From Bettongia penicillata ogilbyi (taxonomy: Eukaryota; Chordata; Mammalia; Diprotodontia; Potoroidae): a DNA stretch of 64,000 bases. The stretch spans positions 16,527,941 to 16,591,940 of the forward strand of contig JAJHZJ010000413.1 of NCBI GenBank assembly GCA_023548195.1. The letters are read 5' to 3'. Positions 23,147 through 35,378 of the stretch are shown here, piece after piece; within the stretch, counting starts at the first letter, position 1; every line of letters starts with the position of its first letter. Under the pieces are notes generated by a model. The model was not told the DNA's origin. It did not search any database and saw only the letters and a program-made list of their open reading frames with translations. The position numbers were made by a program, and so were the translations under genes.

Positions 23147-24337
23147 TTAAAAGTCAAATTTTCTATTCAATTCTGATATTTTCATCAAAATGCTTGAAGG
23201 TTCTCTATTTCATTTTTTGTCCATTTTCCCCCTGAAAGATTAAATTCCATTTTACTTGCTAGGTGATTCTTGGTTTTAATCCTATCTTCCCTGACCTCTG
23301 GAATATCATATTTCATGATGTTCCGTTCCTTAATGTAGAAGCTTCTAGATTTTGTGTTATCCAGATTACATTTCCACAATACTCAAATTGTTTCTTTCTG
23401 ACTACTTGTAATATTTCATCCTTGACCTTGGAACTCTGAAATTTGGCTACAATATTCCTAGGAGTTTTCCTTTGGGGATCTCTTTCAGGAGGCAATTGGT
23501 GGATTCTTTCTATTTCACTCGATCCTTCTAGAATATCAGGGCAATTTTCCTTGATAATTTCTTGAAACATGATATCTAGGCTTGTTTTATGAACCATGAT
23601 TTTCAGGTAGTCCAATAATTTTAAGATTATCTCTTCTATATCTATTTTCCAGGTCAGTGGTTTTTCCAATGAGATATTTCATATTGTCTTCTATTTTTTC
23701 ATTCTTTTGTTTCTGTTTTATGATTTCATGATTTCTCATAAAGTCATTAGCTTCCATTTGCTCCATTCTAACTTCTTTGGAGGGGAGAAGGCAAGGCAAT
23801 TGGGGCTAAGTGAATTGTCCAAGTTCACAGAGCTGAGGCCACATTCGAACTCAGATCCTCCTGACTCCAAGGCCTGTGCTTTACTCACTGTGCCACCTTG
23901 CTGCCCTGTGTTTCATTCTGATTTTGAAGGATTTATTTTCTCCATTGAGCTTTTGGACCTCCTGTTCCATTTGACTGTTTCTGCTTTTTAAGGCATTCTT
24001 CTCATTAGCCTTTTAGACCTCTTTTGTCATTTGGGTTAGACTACATTTAAGGTGCTATTTTTTCAGTATTTTTGGGGTCTCCTTATCAAGATGCTGACTT
24101 GTTTTTGATGATTTTCTTCCATCACTCTCATTTCTCTTCCCGATTTTTCCTCTACTTCTCTTACTTGATTGTCAAAATCCTTTTTGACGTCCTCCATATT
24201 CTGTGACCATTTCATATTCCTCTTGGAGTCTTTTGATGTAGGAGCTTTGACTCTGCTATCCTCCTCTGTATGCCCTGATCTTCCTTATCACCAAAGGACG
24301 ATTCCATTGTCTGAGTTTTTCTATGAAGTTGACTCAT
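23147..24337 (-). pseudogene. HAL1/L1 ORF1 pseudogene, split by a SINE
   Basis: The largest open piece (23669-23313) reads ..SLDIMFQEIIKENCPDIL.. and ..PPERDPQRKTPRNIVAKFQ.., the RRM-like and C-terminal part of L1 ORF1 protein. A second piece just upstream (23799-23587) carries ..QMEANDFMRNHEIIKQKQ.., the end of the coiled coil. The SINE at 23776-23910 and frameshifts break the frame. Confidence 0.75.
23776..23910 (-). repeat. Marsupial SINE inserted in HAL1 ORF1
   Basis: The reverse complement starts 'gggcagcaaggtggcacagtg', then 'gagtcaggaggatctgagtt', and ends near 'ccttgccttctccc'. It is short and lacks the L2-like 3' part. Imperfect 'cattct..gga' repeats on both sides (about 23764 and 23914) may be its target duplication. 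Confidence 0.7.
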
Positions 24338-24954
24338 CTTCTCAGTGAAACACTTCATTTTCCAAATCTTTGTCAAGGTAAAACTCTACTTCCAGTGCAG
24401 GTGGGGTGGAGTTTGATGTATTGCCCCAGGTTTCAAGGATTTTGTATCAGCTGCTCAATCCCCTACCATCTCTGGGCCCAGAGTTCTGGAAGAAGCCTCT
24501 AGTGTTTACGTTGCTGCTGCTGCTGCTTCCACCAACACACCCACCACCACCGTTACGCTGAGTCTGGAGCCTGACCCAGTCAGACTATATCCTCCTCGTT
24601 TACCCTGGGCCCCACAGAGTTTTCCCACTGACCTTTTTGGCATCTTCTGGTTGAGAAGTCTTGAACCTACCACAACTGCCAATGATTCAGTCCCCTGAAG
24701 CCTACTCTGATCCATCTATGTTAGTGTGGCTGATGCTGGATTGCACTCTACTTCCTGTCCAGTGCATAATATCCTTCCTATAAACTTTCCAGGTTGTCTT
24801 GAGCTGGGGATTTGTTTCACTCTGTCATTTAGTGGATTCTGAAGCTCTAGAATCTGTTTTAGAGTCATTTTACACACATTTGGAAGGCTTTGGGGGAAAG
24901 CTCAGGGAAATCCCTGCTTTTATTCCACCATCTTTGCTCTGCCCCTCTAATACT

Positions 24955-25160
24955 TTATCTTATCTGATCCCCCTCCATTTTCCATCCTGTATCTTCACTG
25001 ATTTATTCTTTCTTTCTTTCCTTTGATCTCAGAGAATAAAGTGGTCTTCCTCCTTACCAAGGCTAAGCCTTTCAATGGTGATCTCAAACTGCTCCATTTA
25101 TATCCTCTCTTTGAATATTGTCCTCCAATTTTCTCCCTGTGAAACTATAATGTCTATTGC
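24955..25160 (+). mobile_element. L2 ORF fragment
   Basis: It contains 'tcttcctccttaccaaggctaag' like sequence followed by pyrimidine-rich coding-like DNA, matching the region just before the RT of L2 in order. No open frame remains. Confidence 0.45.
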
Positions 25161-25164
25161 AGAT

Positions 25165-25800
25165 GACCAGTAATATTCTCCTTTCAATAAGAAAATGAAG
25201 GCACATGTCTTCAAACAATAAAATGATAACTTCATTTTTCAGTGCTTCCATTAGAATTTTTCTGAATGAGACCCTGAGCTCTGCTGTTAGAAAAAAAAAA
25301 AGATCATGGGTCATCATAAGGGTCCACACTGCCTTTGTAAATGATATCATCAAATATAAATTATCATTTGACTTTGTATCTCATTTTAGTAAGCACTCTT
25401 TGGATGGGAGTGATTTATAGAGAACAATATTTCTTACTTCAAACAGACTGGTGATGAAAGATGGTGGATTTTCTCCTTTATCATGTTAAAGCATGGTGAG
25501 GCTTATCCATAATTAATCAACATTTAATGAGGTAAAAATGATTTTGTGTGATTGGGGGTTATTTGCTATGCATTAGTGATTTGTTTAATTGAAAAATGTC
25601 TAGAGAAATCCTGCCTTCCACAAACATCCCTCAGTACCAAGAATGTAGCATGTGCCTGACAATTCAGAAATAGAACCACAAACAGAAAAATAATGGAAAG
25701 AGAGAAGTCCTTTAACACCTATCTATAGAAATAGTTTCAGTATGAATACTAAGACTTTTTTCTCCTTAGTCCACTAAAAAAAGAAACTCTATATGTACTA
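25165..25800. other. No recognised feature
   Basis: Mixed AT-rich sequence. Short frames (25084-25353, 25205-25420) show no domain. Confidence 0.3.
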
Positions 25801-25804
25801 AAAT

Positions 25805-25975
25805 AATAACACTCAACACTTACACACAACTTTTCAAAATTTTTTTCACCCTTTTGAAGAGGTCTTCACAACAACCCGGTGAATTAAATAAGACAGTCAC
25901 CACTGTCTTCATTTTACAAATGAGGGAACTGAATCTAAGAAAATTTAATTGAGATGTCTAAGGGCACAGAATAGG
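25805..25975 (-). repeat. MIR-like SINE
   Basis: Antisense MIR order: 'cttcacaacaacccggtgaa', 'cttcattttacaaatgaggg', 'aactgaatctaag', 'tgtctaagggcacag'. Confidence 0.65.
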
Positions 25976-25995
25976 TCTTCTGAATTTTACCTCAA

Positions 25996-26102
<107 letters not shown>

Positions 26103-26339
26103 TTACTATTGCACTGACTACAGGAACCCTGCCCTGCAGTAAAGAGAGTAAAATGACAGATGCTTATTATAATTTTACTGTCCTTGATTTCTGAATTTAT
26201 TTATTATAAGGCACAAAATTCATCAACCTTCTTACTTCTTCTTTGGGACATAGGGAATTGAATCAGAAATCATGGAAAAACAATGTCAATAATAACAACA
26301 TTGGAAACAACAAATATCTCAGTTTAAACTGCTACTTCA

Positions 26340-26665
26340 GAAACAACTAATTGTAAGACCATGGGAAAATCATTTAATTTTTCTTGGGTCCAGTTTTTCT
26401 AATCTATAAAATGATGACACTAGACTTGATGGACACTAAAATCTGTCTTAGCTGTAACGGTACTTTTGGAGGAAAGTAGGTGGTAGAGTGGGAAGAAGAC
26501 TGGGCCTAGATTGAGGTACTATTGAATTCAAATCTGTCTTCAGATATTTCCTAGTTCAGTGATCTGGGGAAAATCACCTTTTGTCTCAATTTCTTCAACT
26601 ATGAAATTAGATAATAATAGCAATTGTTTCACAGGATTACTATGACAATCAAATTACATATATTT
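26340..26665 (+). repeat. Two MIR-like SINE pieces in tandem
   Basis: At 26340-26455: 'aagaccatgggaaaatcat', 'taatctataaaatgatgac'. At 26470-26665 there is a longer copy with head 'gtaggtggtagagtgggaag', '..gaattcaaatctgtcttc', 'atctggggaaaatcacc' and 'tcacaggattactatgac'. Confidence 0.6.
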
Positions 26666-29335
26666 GAAGGCCAAGATGGCTAACTTAAGTAAATATTTTT
26701 TTCCAGGCTCTTCCAACATATTCATTTTAACAAATTTAAAAAGTGAATCCAACCAAATTCTGAGTGATATAACCAGCACAAAGTCATTTTTCTAGTACAG
26801 GTAAGGTATGGAGGGACAAAAAGAGCAGTCTACAGATACTAGGGTTAGGACTATCCAAGAGTGCAATGTGGTAGAAGTGGTACCAGCTATGGGCACTGGA
26901 GATAGTGACAGTAGAAGCAGCATCTGTGGCAGCACCATGAACACTTGACACCCTAAAATAATAAAACTGAGTACCTGGTCAATAAGAGATTTCAAGAGGA
27001 ACTCTCTTTCAAGTGGACCCCTCTGCAAGCACAAGATTAGGCATAATTTGGCAGGTAAATCATTCGTTTCCCTCCTTTGGGTTGCAGTTCCAGGGGAAAG
27101 AGGAGTAGTGACAGTTCTGAGGGAGCAGAGGACAAACCAGGAAGGTAGTGACAAGATCATATCCCAGATACCTGGAGACCCCCAAAATTTGTTTCTTCAG
27201 TTATTTCAGTCCAGCTCTCCAAACTTTACTTGAGAATGATTGGGTGGAATAGTTCGCCATTTGTGAAAGCAGTAGGATACAAAAGCTTAAAGTTCAGACC
27301 AGTCATAAAACCCCAAGGATGATCATAAAATAAAGTCTAAATTAAAGAAACAGAATGGGGAAATGACCAAACAAACAAAAATCTTCTGACCATAAAAAAA
27401 TCTACCATCATGAAAGTGAAACTCAAGGCACAAATTCAGAAAATAATGACTTGAATGCTTCTCCAAACAGAATCCCAAAAAATTCAGATTGGATACAACT
27501 AAAAGGAATTTCTAGGAAAGTTAAAGAAAGAGATAAAGACAAAAAAATGGTTTTAAAATCAAATAAGAGAGATAAAAATGGGAAAAGAAATTGAAGTAAC
27601 ACAAGAAAATTATAAAAAAGAAAATTAATGGGCTGGCAAAAGAGGCACAATATTGAAGAAAATAATTCCTTAAAATTTAGGATTTGGCAAGTGAAAGATA
27701 ATGACTTCATGACACATCAAAAAGTCAATAAAATGAAGTCAAATTTCTGAAAAATAGAGGAAAATAGAAATATTTCATAGGACAAATAACTGACCTAGAA
27801 AAGTAGACTGAAGAGAAATAATTTAAGTATCATTAACTATGTGAAAATCATGATAAAAAGAGTATATACATCATATTTCAAGAAATTATGAAATGAAATT
27901 CCCCAAATGTCTTACAACCAGAGGGCAAAATAGGTACTGAAAGAATCCATCAATCACCTCTTTTAAGAGATCCCAACATAAAAACTCTAAAAAATAGTAT
28001 AGTCAAATTCCAGGTAAAGGACAAAATACTATTAAGTAGTCATAAATAAAATTTCAAATACTTTGGAGCCACACTCAGGATCACACAAGATTTAAGAGCC
28101 ACTATAATAAAGGAAAAAAGGTCTGTTAGTATGATATTCTAGAAAGCAACAAAATTAGATTATAATCAGGAATAACCTATCCAGTAAAATTGAATGTAAT
28201 CATTGGGGTGGGGTGGGGGGGGAATGAAAATTTAATGAGATAGAGCTTTCCTTACAAAAATACTAGAGTTGAGTAGAGAAATAGACATTTGAACACAATA
28301 CTCAAGAGAAAAATAAAAAGGTAAACATGGCAGAAAAATCAAAATGCGCTTAACAAGTTTAACATGTAAGAAGATTATACATGTAGCTTTACCATTATTA
28401 AAGTAGTTAGAAGTCTACATAGATCCTGAAAAGAAACACTTCACAAATCTAATCATAAAATAAAGAAGAATTGATATAAATATAATTTCAGAAAAGTTAG
28501 ATATAATTGATGTTTGGAGAAAATTTAATGTGAATAGAAAGTAGTAGACATTTTGGCAAGCTATTCATGGGTCCATCACAAAAAAAAAATAACCATATTT
28601 TAGGAAATAAATACCTCACAAAGAAATGCAGAAAAATAGGAATATTTAATGCATACATTTAGATCATAATGCAATAAAAATTATATGCAATAAATGGCTT
28701 TTGAAGCACAGATTAAAAATTATCAGAGGCTAATAATTTAATCTTAAAGGTTAGTGAGTCAAATAACAAATGATAAAAATTATCAATAATTTCCTCAAAA
28801 TAGTGAAAAAATAGGAAGAAAAGTTCAAATTATTGGAATGGAATAAAAGCAGCACTTGTCAGAAAAAACATATCTATAAATAATTACACCAATAAAAGTG
28901 AAAAATTGTAGATCATTTAATTAGGCATGAAACTAAAAAATCTAGGAAAAGAACAAAATATCTCCAATTAAAAACTAAAAATAAAATCCTAAATACCAAA
29001 AATTAGTAAAATTGAAAGTTAAAAATACAAACATTTAGTAAGAAATAAAAAGAAGAATGTTTTATTAAAAAAACAAAAAAGGGAAATTATTGGCTAATTA
29101 GTTATTTAAAAAGTAAACTAAACCACTAATATCAAAAGTGAAAAGAGTGAACAAAGATAAAAGATACTTTTACCCAAACATTTACCAATGAAACAAAAAA
29201 AGACGTAAATTAAATTGATGTTCACATAAACAATGAAATTAATTACATAAATTAATGAAAGAGGGTGTAGGATATTTAAATATCCAGTCATGGAGAAAGA
29301 ATTTATATGAATCATAAATGAGCTCCCTAAGGAAA
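26666..29335 (+). mobile_element. Outer L1, left part (5' UTR, ORF1, endonuclease end, start of RT)
   Basis: It starts at 'aaggccaagatggct', the position and style of an L1 5' end. It runs through a 5' UTR, a dead ORF1 (about 27340-28291; readable 'tgacatttgaacac' end), a shortened spacer, and ORF2 from the end of the endonuclease (frame reading '..DHNAIKIICNK..' near 28670). It stops in early RT at 29311-29335, which reads '..IINELPKE..'. The next codons of L1 ORF2 reappear at 36080, so the two parts were one element split by a later insertion. Confidence 0.75.
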
Positions 29336-29431
29336 GAAAAGAGAGACAGAGAGAAACAGAGAGGGAGGAGAGAGACAGACAGAGCAAGACAGAGAGAGAG
29401 ACACAGAGAAAGCGAGAGAGGGAGAAAGCGG

Positions 29432-29523
<92 letters not shown>

Positions 29524-29545
29524 AGGAAGAAGAGAGAGAGAAAGT
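29336..29545 (+). repeat. (GA)n purine tract at the nested L1 junction
   Basis: Irregular GA/GACA units grade into a long pure (GA)n at about 29444-29517. It lies exactly between the outer L1 and the inner L1. The open frame across it encodes an Arg/Glu repeat and is not taken as a gene. Confidence 0.95.
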
Positions 29546-32158
29546 ATTAACCCTGCTGCTTCAGGACCTCAAAGCCTAGAAATGGTAAGGGGATCAAATA
29601 ATTGATCAGAAAGAAATTATAGGGAATTCTTTGTTGGCACTGGGTACAACTAGTGTCGATTTCAATTCTGTTGCCAAAAAGAAGCTCTGGGTCCCAGTTT
29701 CAGGGTGGAGAGGTATGTTTATGATTATTCACAATAAAACAGGATTCCTGGTCACAGTTCTAGGGCCAAGAGGAACATTAGTATTTGTAGCTACAGGAGA
29801 ATAAGGGCTCTTCCTTGGTAAAGATCAGACCAGGAAATCAGTTGCCACACCTTTCCCAGGATTACACAACCTTGGAATGAATGAGAACTTGTAGACACTC
29901 AGAACTAGCTCTGAAAATAGCAGAAAAAAAAAAAAAAAAACTCTGAAGCTTAGCACACTGCCTACCTAATGCCAGGTTACTAGACCAACTTCAATAAAAA
30001 GCTTAAAATGAAGAAATAGACTGAGAAAAAAAGCAAATAATCAAACAAAAAGAACTTGAACATAAAAATTACTACTTTGTCTTGGAAGACCAACACATAA
30101 ATTCAGAAGGAAACAACACTGTTAAAAGAGTTACAAACAAAGCCTCAAAGGAAAATTCTAATTGTATGTAAGACCAGGAGGAATTCTTAGAAGAGTTAAA
30201 GAAAGAGATGAGTAGTGGAGGAAGAAATTGGAAAACTAATGGGAATGTTACAAGAAGTTATGAAAGAATTAATAGCTTGGTAAAAGAAGTACAAAAATAC
30301 TGAATAAAATATCTTTAAAAACATAATTGGCCTTATAGTTAAAAAAAAAAACACAAAAATTCATTGAAAAAAAGTAACACCTTTAAAAGCAGAATTTGTC
30401 AAATAGAAAAGGAGAAACAACAATTCACTAAAGCAAAGAATTTCTTAAAAAGCATAATTGGACAAATGGGGAAAAGATGTACAAATGTCTACTAGAGTAA
30501 AAAAAATAGAAAATAAATGAAATATCTCATTGGACAAACAACTGACTTGGAAATAGATCAAAGAGAGATAATTTAAGAAGTAGTAGGTTACGTGAAAATC
30601 ATGATCTATGAAATAGGTTAGTCATCATATTTTAAGAAATTATCAAGGAAACCACCCTGATATCTTAGATGCAGAGGGTAAAATAGAAATTGAAAGAATA
30701 TACTGATTACCTACTGAAAGAGATCTCAAAGTGTAAACCTCAAATAATAGTTAAATACCATATCTGCTAGGTCAAGGAAAATATACTGCAAGCAGCCAAA
30801 AAGAACCCATTCAAATTTCATGGAGCCACAATCAGGATCACACAAGATTTAGCAAGCTACTATCATAAAGGAGTAAAGGATTTGGAGTATGATACTCTAG
30901 AACACAAAGGAACTAGAATTACATCCAAGAATCAACTATTCAGAGAAACTGAGTATATTGCATCAGGGAAAGAAATGCATATTTAATAAAAGAGAAGACG
31001 TTTATGCCTTCTTGACCCGACTTAAATTTTTAAAAAATGAAATGCAAACTGAAGAGTCATGAGAAGTTTAAAAAGTAAACACGAAAAAGAAATCAGAAGG
31101 GATTTCATAAGGTTAAACTTTTTATATGTGAGAACATGATACCTGTAATGCCTAAGAATTTGATCATTATTAGAGTAGTTAGAATGTAGGAATGAGAAAA
31201 AAGGATGTATTTGGAAAACAAGATAAATAGAGATAGAGTGGGGCAAATTTTCTTATGTAAAAAGGGTACACAAAGAAGAACTTTTATAACAGAGGGCAAT
31301 ATCTTAGTGTGGCAGGCAACGTTTGAACATCCCTCTCACGGGATTGGTTTAATAAGGGAAGAATTCCTGTGTGAGTGTGTGTGTGTGACAGAGAGAGTGT
31401 GTGTGTAAACACATGCATACATACAACCATATACACTCAGGTATAGAAATCTATCTTAAAATGAGAGATAAAAAGAGCGTAAAAGGGGGAAGTTAGATTG
31501 GAGGAAACAGCAGTTAAAAACAAGACAGGATAAATAGAGGAAAATGTGATGGGGGAAATGCATAGTTAGTGATCACAACTGTGAATATGAATGGCATGAG
31601 CTAACCCATAGAACAGAAGAGGCTAGCAAAATAGATCGGAAACTGAAATTGAACAGCGTGTTGTATAAAGAGACACCCTTGGGGCAAAAAGACACAGAAA
31701 TTGGAATGAATTCCAGTTGAACTGAAGAGTCTAGGGGTGGCGATCATAATCTCAGACAAAGCAAAACAAAATGAGACACAATTGAAAGAGATATTCAAGG
31801 ATACTGTGCATTGCTAAAAGGTAGCAAAGACAATAAAGTAAAAAATAATACAGCACATTTTTCAGATAAAACTCATTTCTTAAATATATAGGGAACTGAG
31901 TCAATTTTACAAAAAGTAAATCCCTTCCCCAAATCTTAATTAATAGCCAAAGGATATCAATAGGGAATTTTAAAAAGAAGAAAGCTATCTAAAGTCATAT
32001 GAAAAAATGCTTTAAATCATTATTGATTAGAGGAAATCTAATTGAAAGAACTTTGTACTCCTTCCCACCTATCAGAAATGACAATTGCTGATGAGCATAA
32101 GGGACAATTAAAAAATAATTAATGAACTTTTAGTGGAGTAGTGATCTAATCCAGCCTT
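29546..32158 (+). mobile_element. Middle L1, left part
   Basis: In order: part of a 5' UTR (29546-30000); ORF1 relic (about 30008-31025, with coiled-coil and '..IIKETTLIS..'-type RNA-binding remnants); spacer with a GT-rich patch at 31370-31410; the start of ORF2 at 31575 ('cacaactgtgaatatgaatgg') with endonuclease sequence to about 31845. There it jumps directly to the C-terminal part of ORF2 ('tatatagggaactgagtc' at 31887), so most of ORF2 including RT is deleted. It continues after the inserted minus-strand L1 at 35379. Confidence 0.75.
32145..32158 (+). repeat. Target-site duplication, left copy
   Basis: TCTAATCCAGCCTT; 13 of 14 bases match TCTAATCCAACCTT at 35379-35392. It is the duplicated target within the middle L1. 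Confidence 0.85.
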
Positions 32159-32159
32159 C

Positions 32160-33075
32160 CTACTTTTTTCTTTTTCTAGCTTTTCCAGCTGCATGCTCAA
32201 TTCATTGATCTCCTCTTTCTGTGTTATTATTCATGTAGGCATTCAAAGATACAAAGCTTCCCCTAAGAACTGCTTTTACAATATTTCATAAGATTTGATA
32301 GGTTGTCTCATTATTGTCATTCCCTTGAATGAAGCTGATGATTATTTCTATAATTTGTTGTTTAACCCACTCATTCTTTAGGATTAAACTGTTTAGTTTC
32401 CAATTAATTTTCGACTTACATTTCCATGGTCTTTGATTACATATAATTTTTATTTCATTATGATCTGAGAAGGATGCTTTGACTATCTCTGCCTTTGTGT
32501 ACTGGATTGTGAGGTTTCATGTCCTAGTACATGGTCAATTTTTGTATATGTGCCATGTACTGCTGAGGAAAGGATATATTCCTTTCTATCCCAATTCAAT
32601 TTTCTCCAAAGATCTATCATATCTACCTTATTCAGAGTTTTATTCACCTCTTTAACTTCTTTCTTGTTTATTTTGAGGTTAGATTTATCAAGTCTATTTC
32701 TTCCTGTTACTCTTTTAACTTCTCTAAATTTAGATGCTATACCACTTGGAGCATATATATTTAGTAATGAAATTGCTTTATTGTCTATGGTGCCTTTTAG
32801 CAGGATATAGTTTCATTTCTTATCTCTTTTGATTAGATCTATTTCTGCTTTTTGCTTTGTCTGAGATTAGGATTGCTATCTCTGCTTTTTTTTACATCAG
32901 ATGAAGCACAATATATTGTACTTCAACCTTTTACCTTTACCTTGTGTGTATCCCCCCATTTTACATGTGTTTCTTGTAAACAATATATTCTTGGATTATG
33001 GTTTTTAATCCATTCTGCTTTCTGTCTCAGTTTTATGTGAGAGTTCATGCCATTCATTTTCGCAGTTATGATTAA
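32160..33075 (-). pseudogene. L1 ORF2 remnant: endonuclease domain only
   Basis: The first part (33144-32923) reads ..KMNGMNSHIKLRQKAEWI.. and ..YCLQETHVKWGD.., with the L1 endonuclease catalytic glutamate motif QETH. Near 32470 in another frame '..SDHNEIKI..' gives the SDH catalytic motif. Frameshifts and stops lie between. The protein would be an endonuclease/RT, but the RT region was never included in this copy. Confidence 0.75.
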
Positions 33076-33672
33076 TGTGTCTTTCTCTCCATCCCTTTTT
33101 CCCTTATTTATGCTTTTAGTTTTCCCTTCTCCCTTACCCTCCACAATACTTTTAGTTTTTGACCACTGCTTCCCTCAGTCTTCCCTCCCTTCTTTCAGCC
33201 CCTCTCCCTTTTAATACCATTTTTCCTTACTACTTCTTCCATCCCTTTTAGGCTCCTCTCTCTTTTCTTTTTCCTTTTCCCTTTTCCCTTCTACTGTCTA
33301 TAGAGATAGTTAGATTTCTATACTTAACTGAGTTTGTTGTTCCCTCCTTGAATCCCATCAGGTGAGAGTAACTCTCAAACAATGCTCATCTCCCTCCCCT
33401 CTTTCCCTATACTGTAATATAATTTTGGGCCACTTCTTGTGATGCAATTTACCTTTTTCTGACTCCTCCTTTTCACATCTTCCATTAAAATCCCTTTGCA
33501 CTCTGAAGTCACATTTTTATCATGACATCATTTATTCTATCTATGTATATCCTTTTTACATATCATAGTAAATATACAATTCTCAAGATTCACAAATATC
33601 ATCTTCCTTTTCAGGGATTTAAACAGTTTGCCCATATTGAATAAGAAGTTTTTTTTCCCCCTGTTTACCTTT

Positions 33673-34717
33673 TCATGCCATTCCTGAGACCTGTGTTTGA
33701 AGATTGAATTTTCTGTTGAGTTCTAACCTTTTCATCAGGAAGGTCCTTATTTCATTGAATGTCCATCTCTTTGCCTGAAATGTTATGCTCACCTTCACTG
33801 GGCAATTGATCCTTGGTAAAGGATCAGCTCCTTTACCTTTTGGAATATCATATTTCAATCCCACTGATCTCTTAATATAGAAGCTTCAAGGTCTTGTGTG
33901 ATCCTAACTGTAGCTCTTCAATATTTGAATTTTTTTCTTTCTGGCTGCCTGCAGTATTTTCTCATTCACTTGATAGTTCTGGACTTTGGTAATGATATTC
34001 CTTGGTATTTTTAGTTGGAGATCCCTTTCAGGAGGTGAATAACGGATTCTTTCAATGATTATTTTGTCTTCTGGATCTAAGACTTCTGGGCAATTTTCCT
34101 TGATGATTCCTCAGAAGATAATGTCCAGGCTTTTTTTTTTTTTATCATGGCTTTCTAATAGACTAATAATCCTTAGATTTCCTCTCCTAGATCTATTTTT
34201 CATGTCAGTTGTTTTGCCAAATTAAATATTTTATATTTTCTTTTATCTTTTCATTTTTTAGATTTTGTTTGACTGATTCTTGATGTCTCATGGATTCATT
34301 AGCTTCTACTTGCCCGATTCTATTTTTTATCAAATTGTTTTCTTTAGTTAACTTTTGCATCTCCTTTTTCATCTGTCCAATTGTTACTTTTAAGGAGTTA
34401 TTTTTATCCAGTTAGGTTTTGTACTTCCTTTTCCATTCATCCAATTTTCCTTCAAATTTTTCTGAAATTTTTTTTTCATATTTTTAAAATCATTGGTCAG
34501 TTTTTCTTCCATTTTTCTAATTTTGGCTTTTAAAATCCTTCCTGAGCTCTTCCAAGAATGCTCTTTCTCTTTGTGCTGCAGACCAGTTCATATTCCCTTC
34601 TGAAGTTTCAGACAGGAGTATAGTATCAATGCTGACCTCATTGATATTTGTGTTTTGGCCCTTGTCCCCGTAGAAAGATTCTATGGCCTTTCCTTTTCTG
34701 CTTTGCTTCTCACTCAT
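33673..34717 (-). pseudogene. L1 ORF1 pseudogene
   Basis: The start is MSEKQSRKGKAIESFYGDKG at 34717. The C-terminus is readable at the other end as ..WTFNEIRTFLMKRLELNR.. with a stop at 33673. The total of about 348 codons fits the family length. The middle is broken by frameshifts. This is the best-preserved ORF1 boundary pair in the window. Confidence 0.8.
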
Positions 34718-35378
34718 TATAATCACCCTTTTCCCAGCTTTTAAAGCAGATCTCTGTGTCTGGGGCACAGGGTTCTCTGTCCCACAGTTTTTGTGCCTAA
34801 AACTTGAGGCTTTATGTGGTGTGGTCTCTGGTTCTTTCAGCTAGAAGCTAAAATGTTGCAGCTTACCTGGTGCTGAGCTGACTGGAAAACAGGGGCCAGG
34901 TGAAGTTTTTTTGGGTTTCCCTGTAGTTATCCTGGGGCTAACTGCGTTAAGGGGGAGGCAGGGTGGTCTGGGCACAGGTGGTCTCCTTTGCTGAGCTTGA
35001 GAATAGGCAAACTCAACAGTTTGTCATTCCATCTGTGCTAGTGTCTTCTCGATTCCCCTGGGGTGCTGAGTCACTTCTATGGTCCTGGTGTTGGTGGTTG
35101 TGGACTTCACCCTCCTGTGACTCAGGATCTTACTTCCAGTTTGTCGAGGTGGGGATGTCTGGGATAGCTCTGGTCCTTCCCTGGTCCCCTTCAGCCACAG
35201 CAGGAAGGACCCTACTTAGTGATTTTCCTAGCCTCATGGGTCAAGAGAATATTTTCCCCTTCCGCTGCTCCCAGTGTTCCAGGATTGTTCTTGGGGATAT
35301 TCTCTATGGCCTCTTGAAGGTCAGCAAGGGGAAAGAGATAACAATTACCAACCTCTTTGCCATCTTGTCTCGCAGAAG

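Larger units (their letters stand above)
22400..24947 (-). mobile_element. Near full-length HAL1-like element
   Basis: Read on the minus strand it starts with 'agaggggcagagcaaagatgg' type 5'-UTR sequence at 24947, then ORF1 (24337-23147), then the spacer (23140 to about 22560). It then crosses the ORF2-less join at 22560-22520 ('tttcacaaagtgac', 'ggtattttgcataac') seen in the other two copies. A SINE interrupts ORF1 at 23776-23910, and a MIR-head-like piece lies at 22456-22510. A TCTA/TCGA tetranucleotide patch sits in the spacer at 22955-22997. Confidence 0.7.
32159..35378 (-). mobile_element. Innermost L1, 5'-complete but 3'-truncated
   Basis: The element begins on the minus strand at 35378 with 'cttctgcgagacaagatggc' and has a 5' UTR (to about 34720), ORF1 (34717-33673), spacer, and ORF2 through the whole endonuclease region, ending just after it at 32159. 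Its 3' end is a T-rich run on the plus strand (32163-32175), that is an A-rich run in the element, at an internal Lys/Glu-coding stretch of ORF2. No RT, C-terminus or 3' UTR is present. A 14-bp target-site duplication flanks it. Confidence 0.85.

Noticed and set aside
26792..27160. 122-codon minus-strand frame
   Set aside because: It lies antisense to the 5' UTR of the outer L1; no recognisable domain and no upstream promoter-like features.
29318..29605. Arg/Glu-rich 95-codon frame
   Set aside because: A direct translation of the (GA)n tract.
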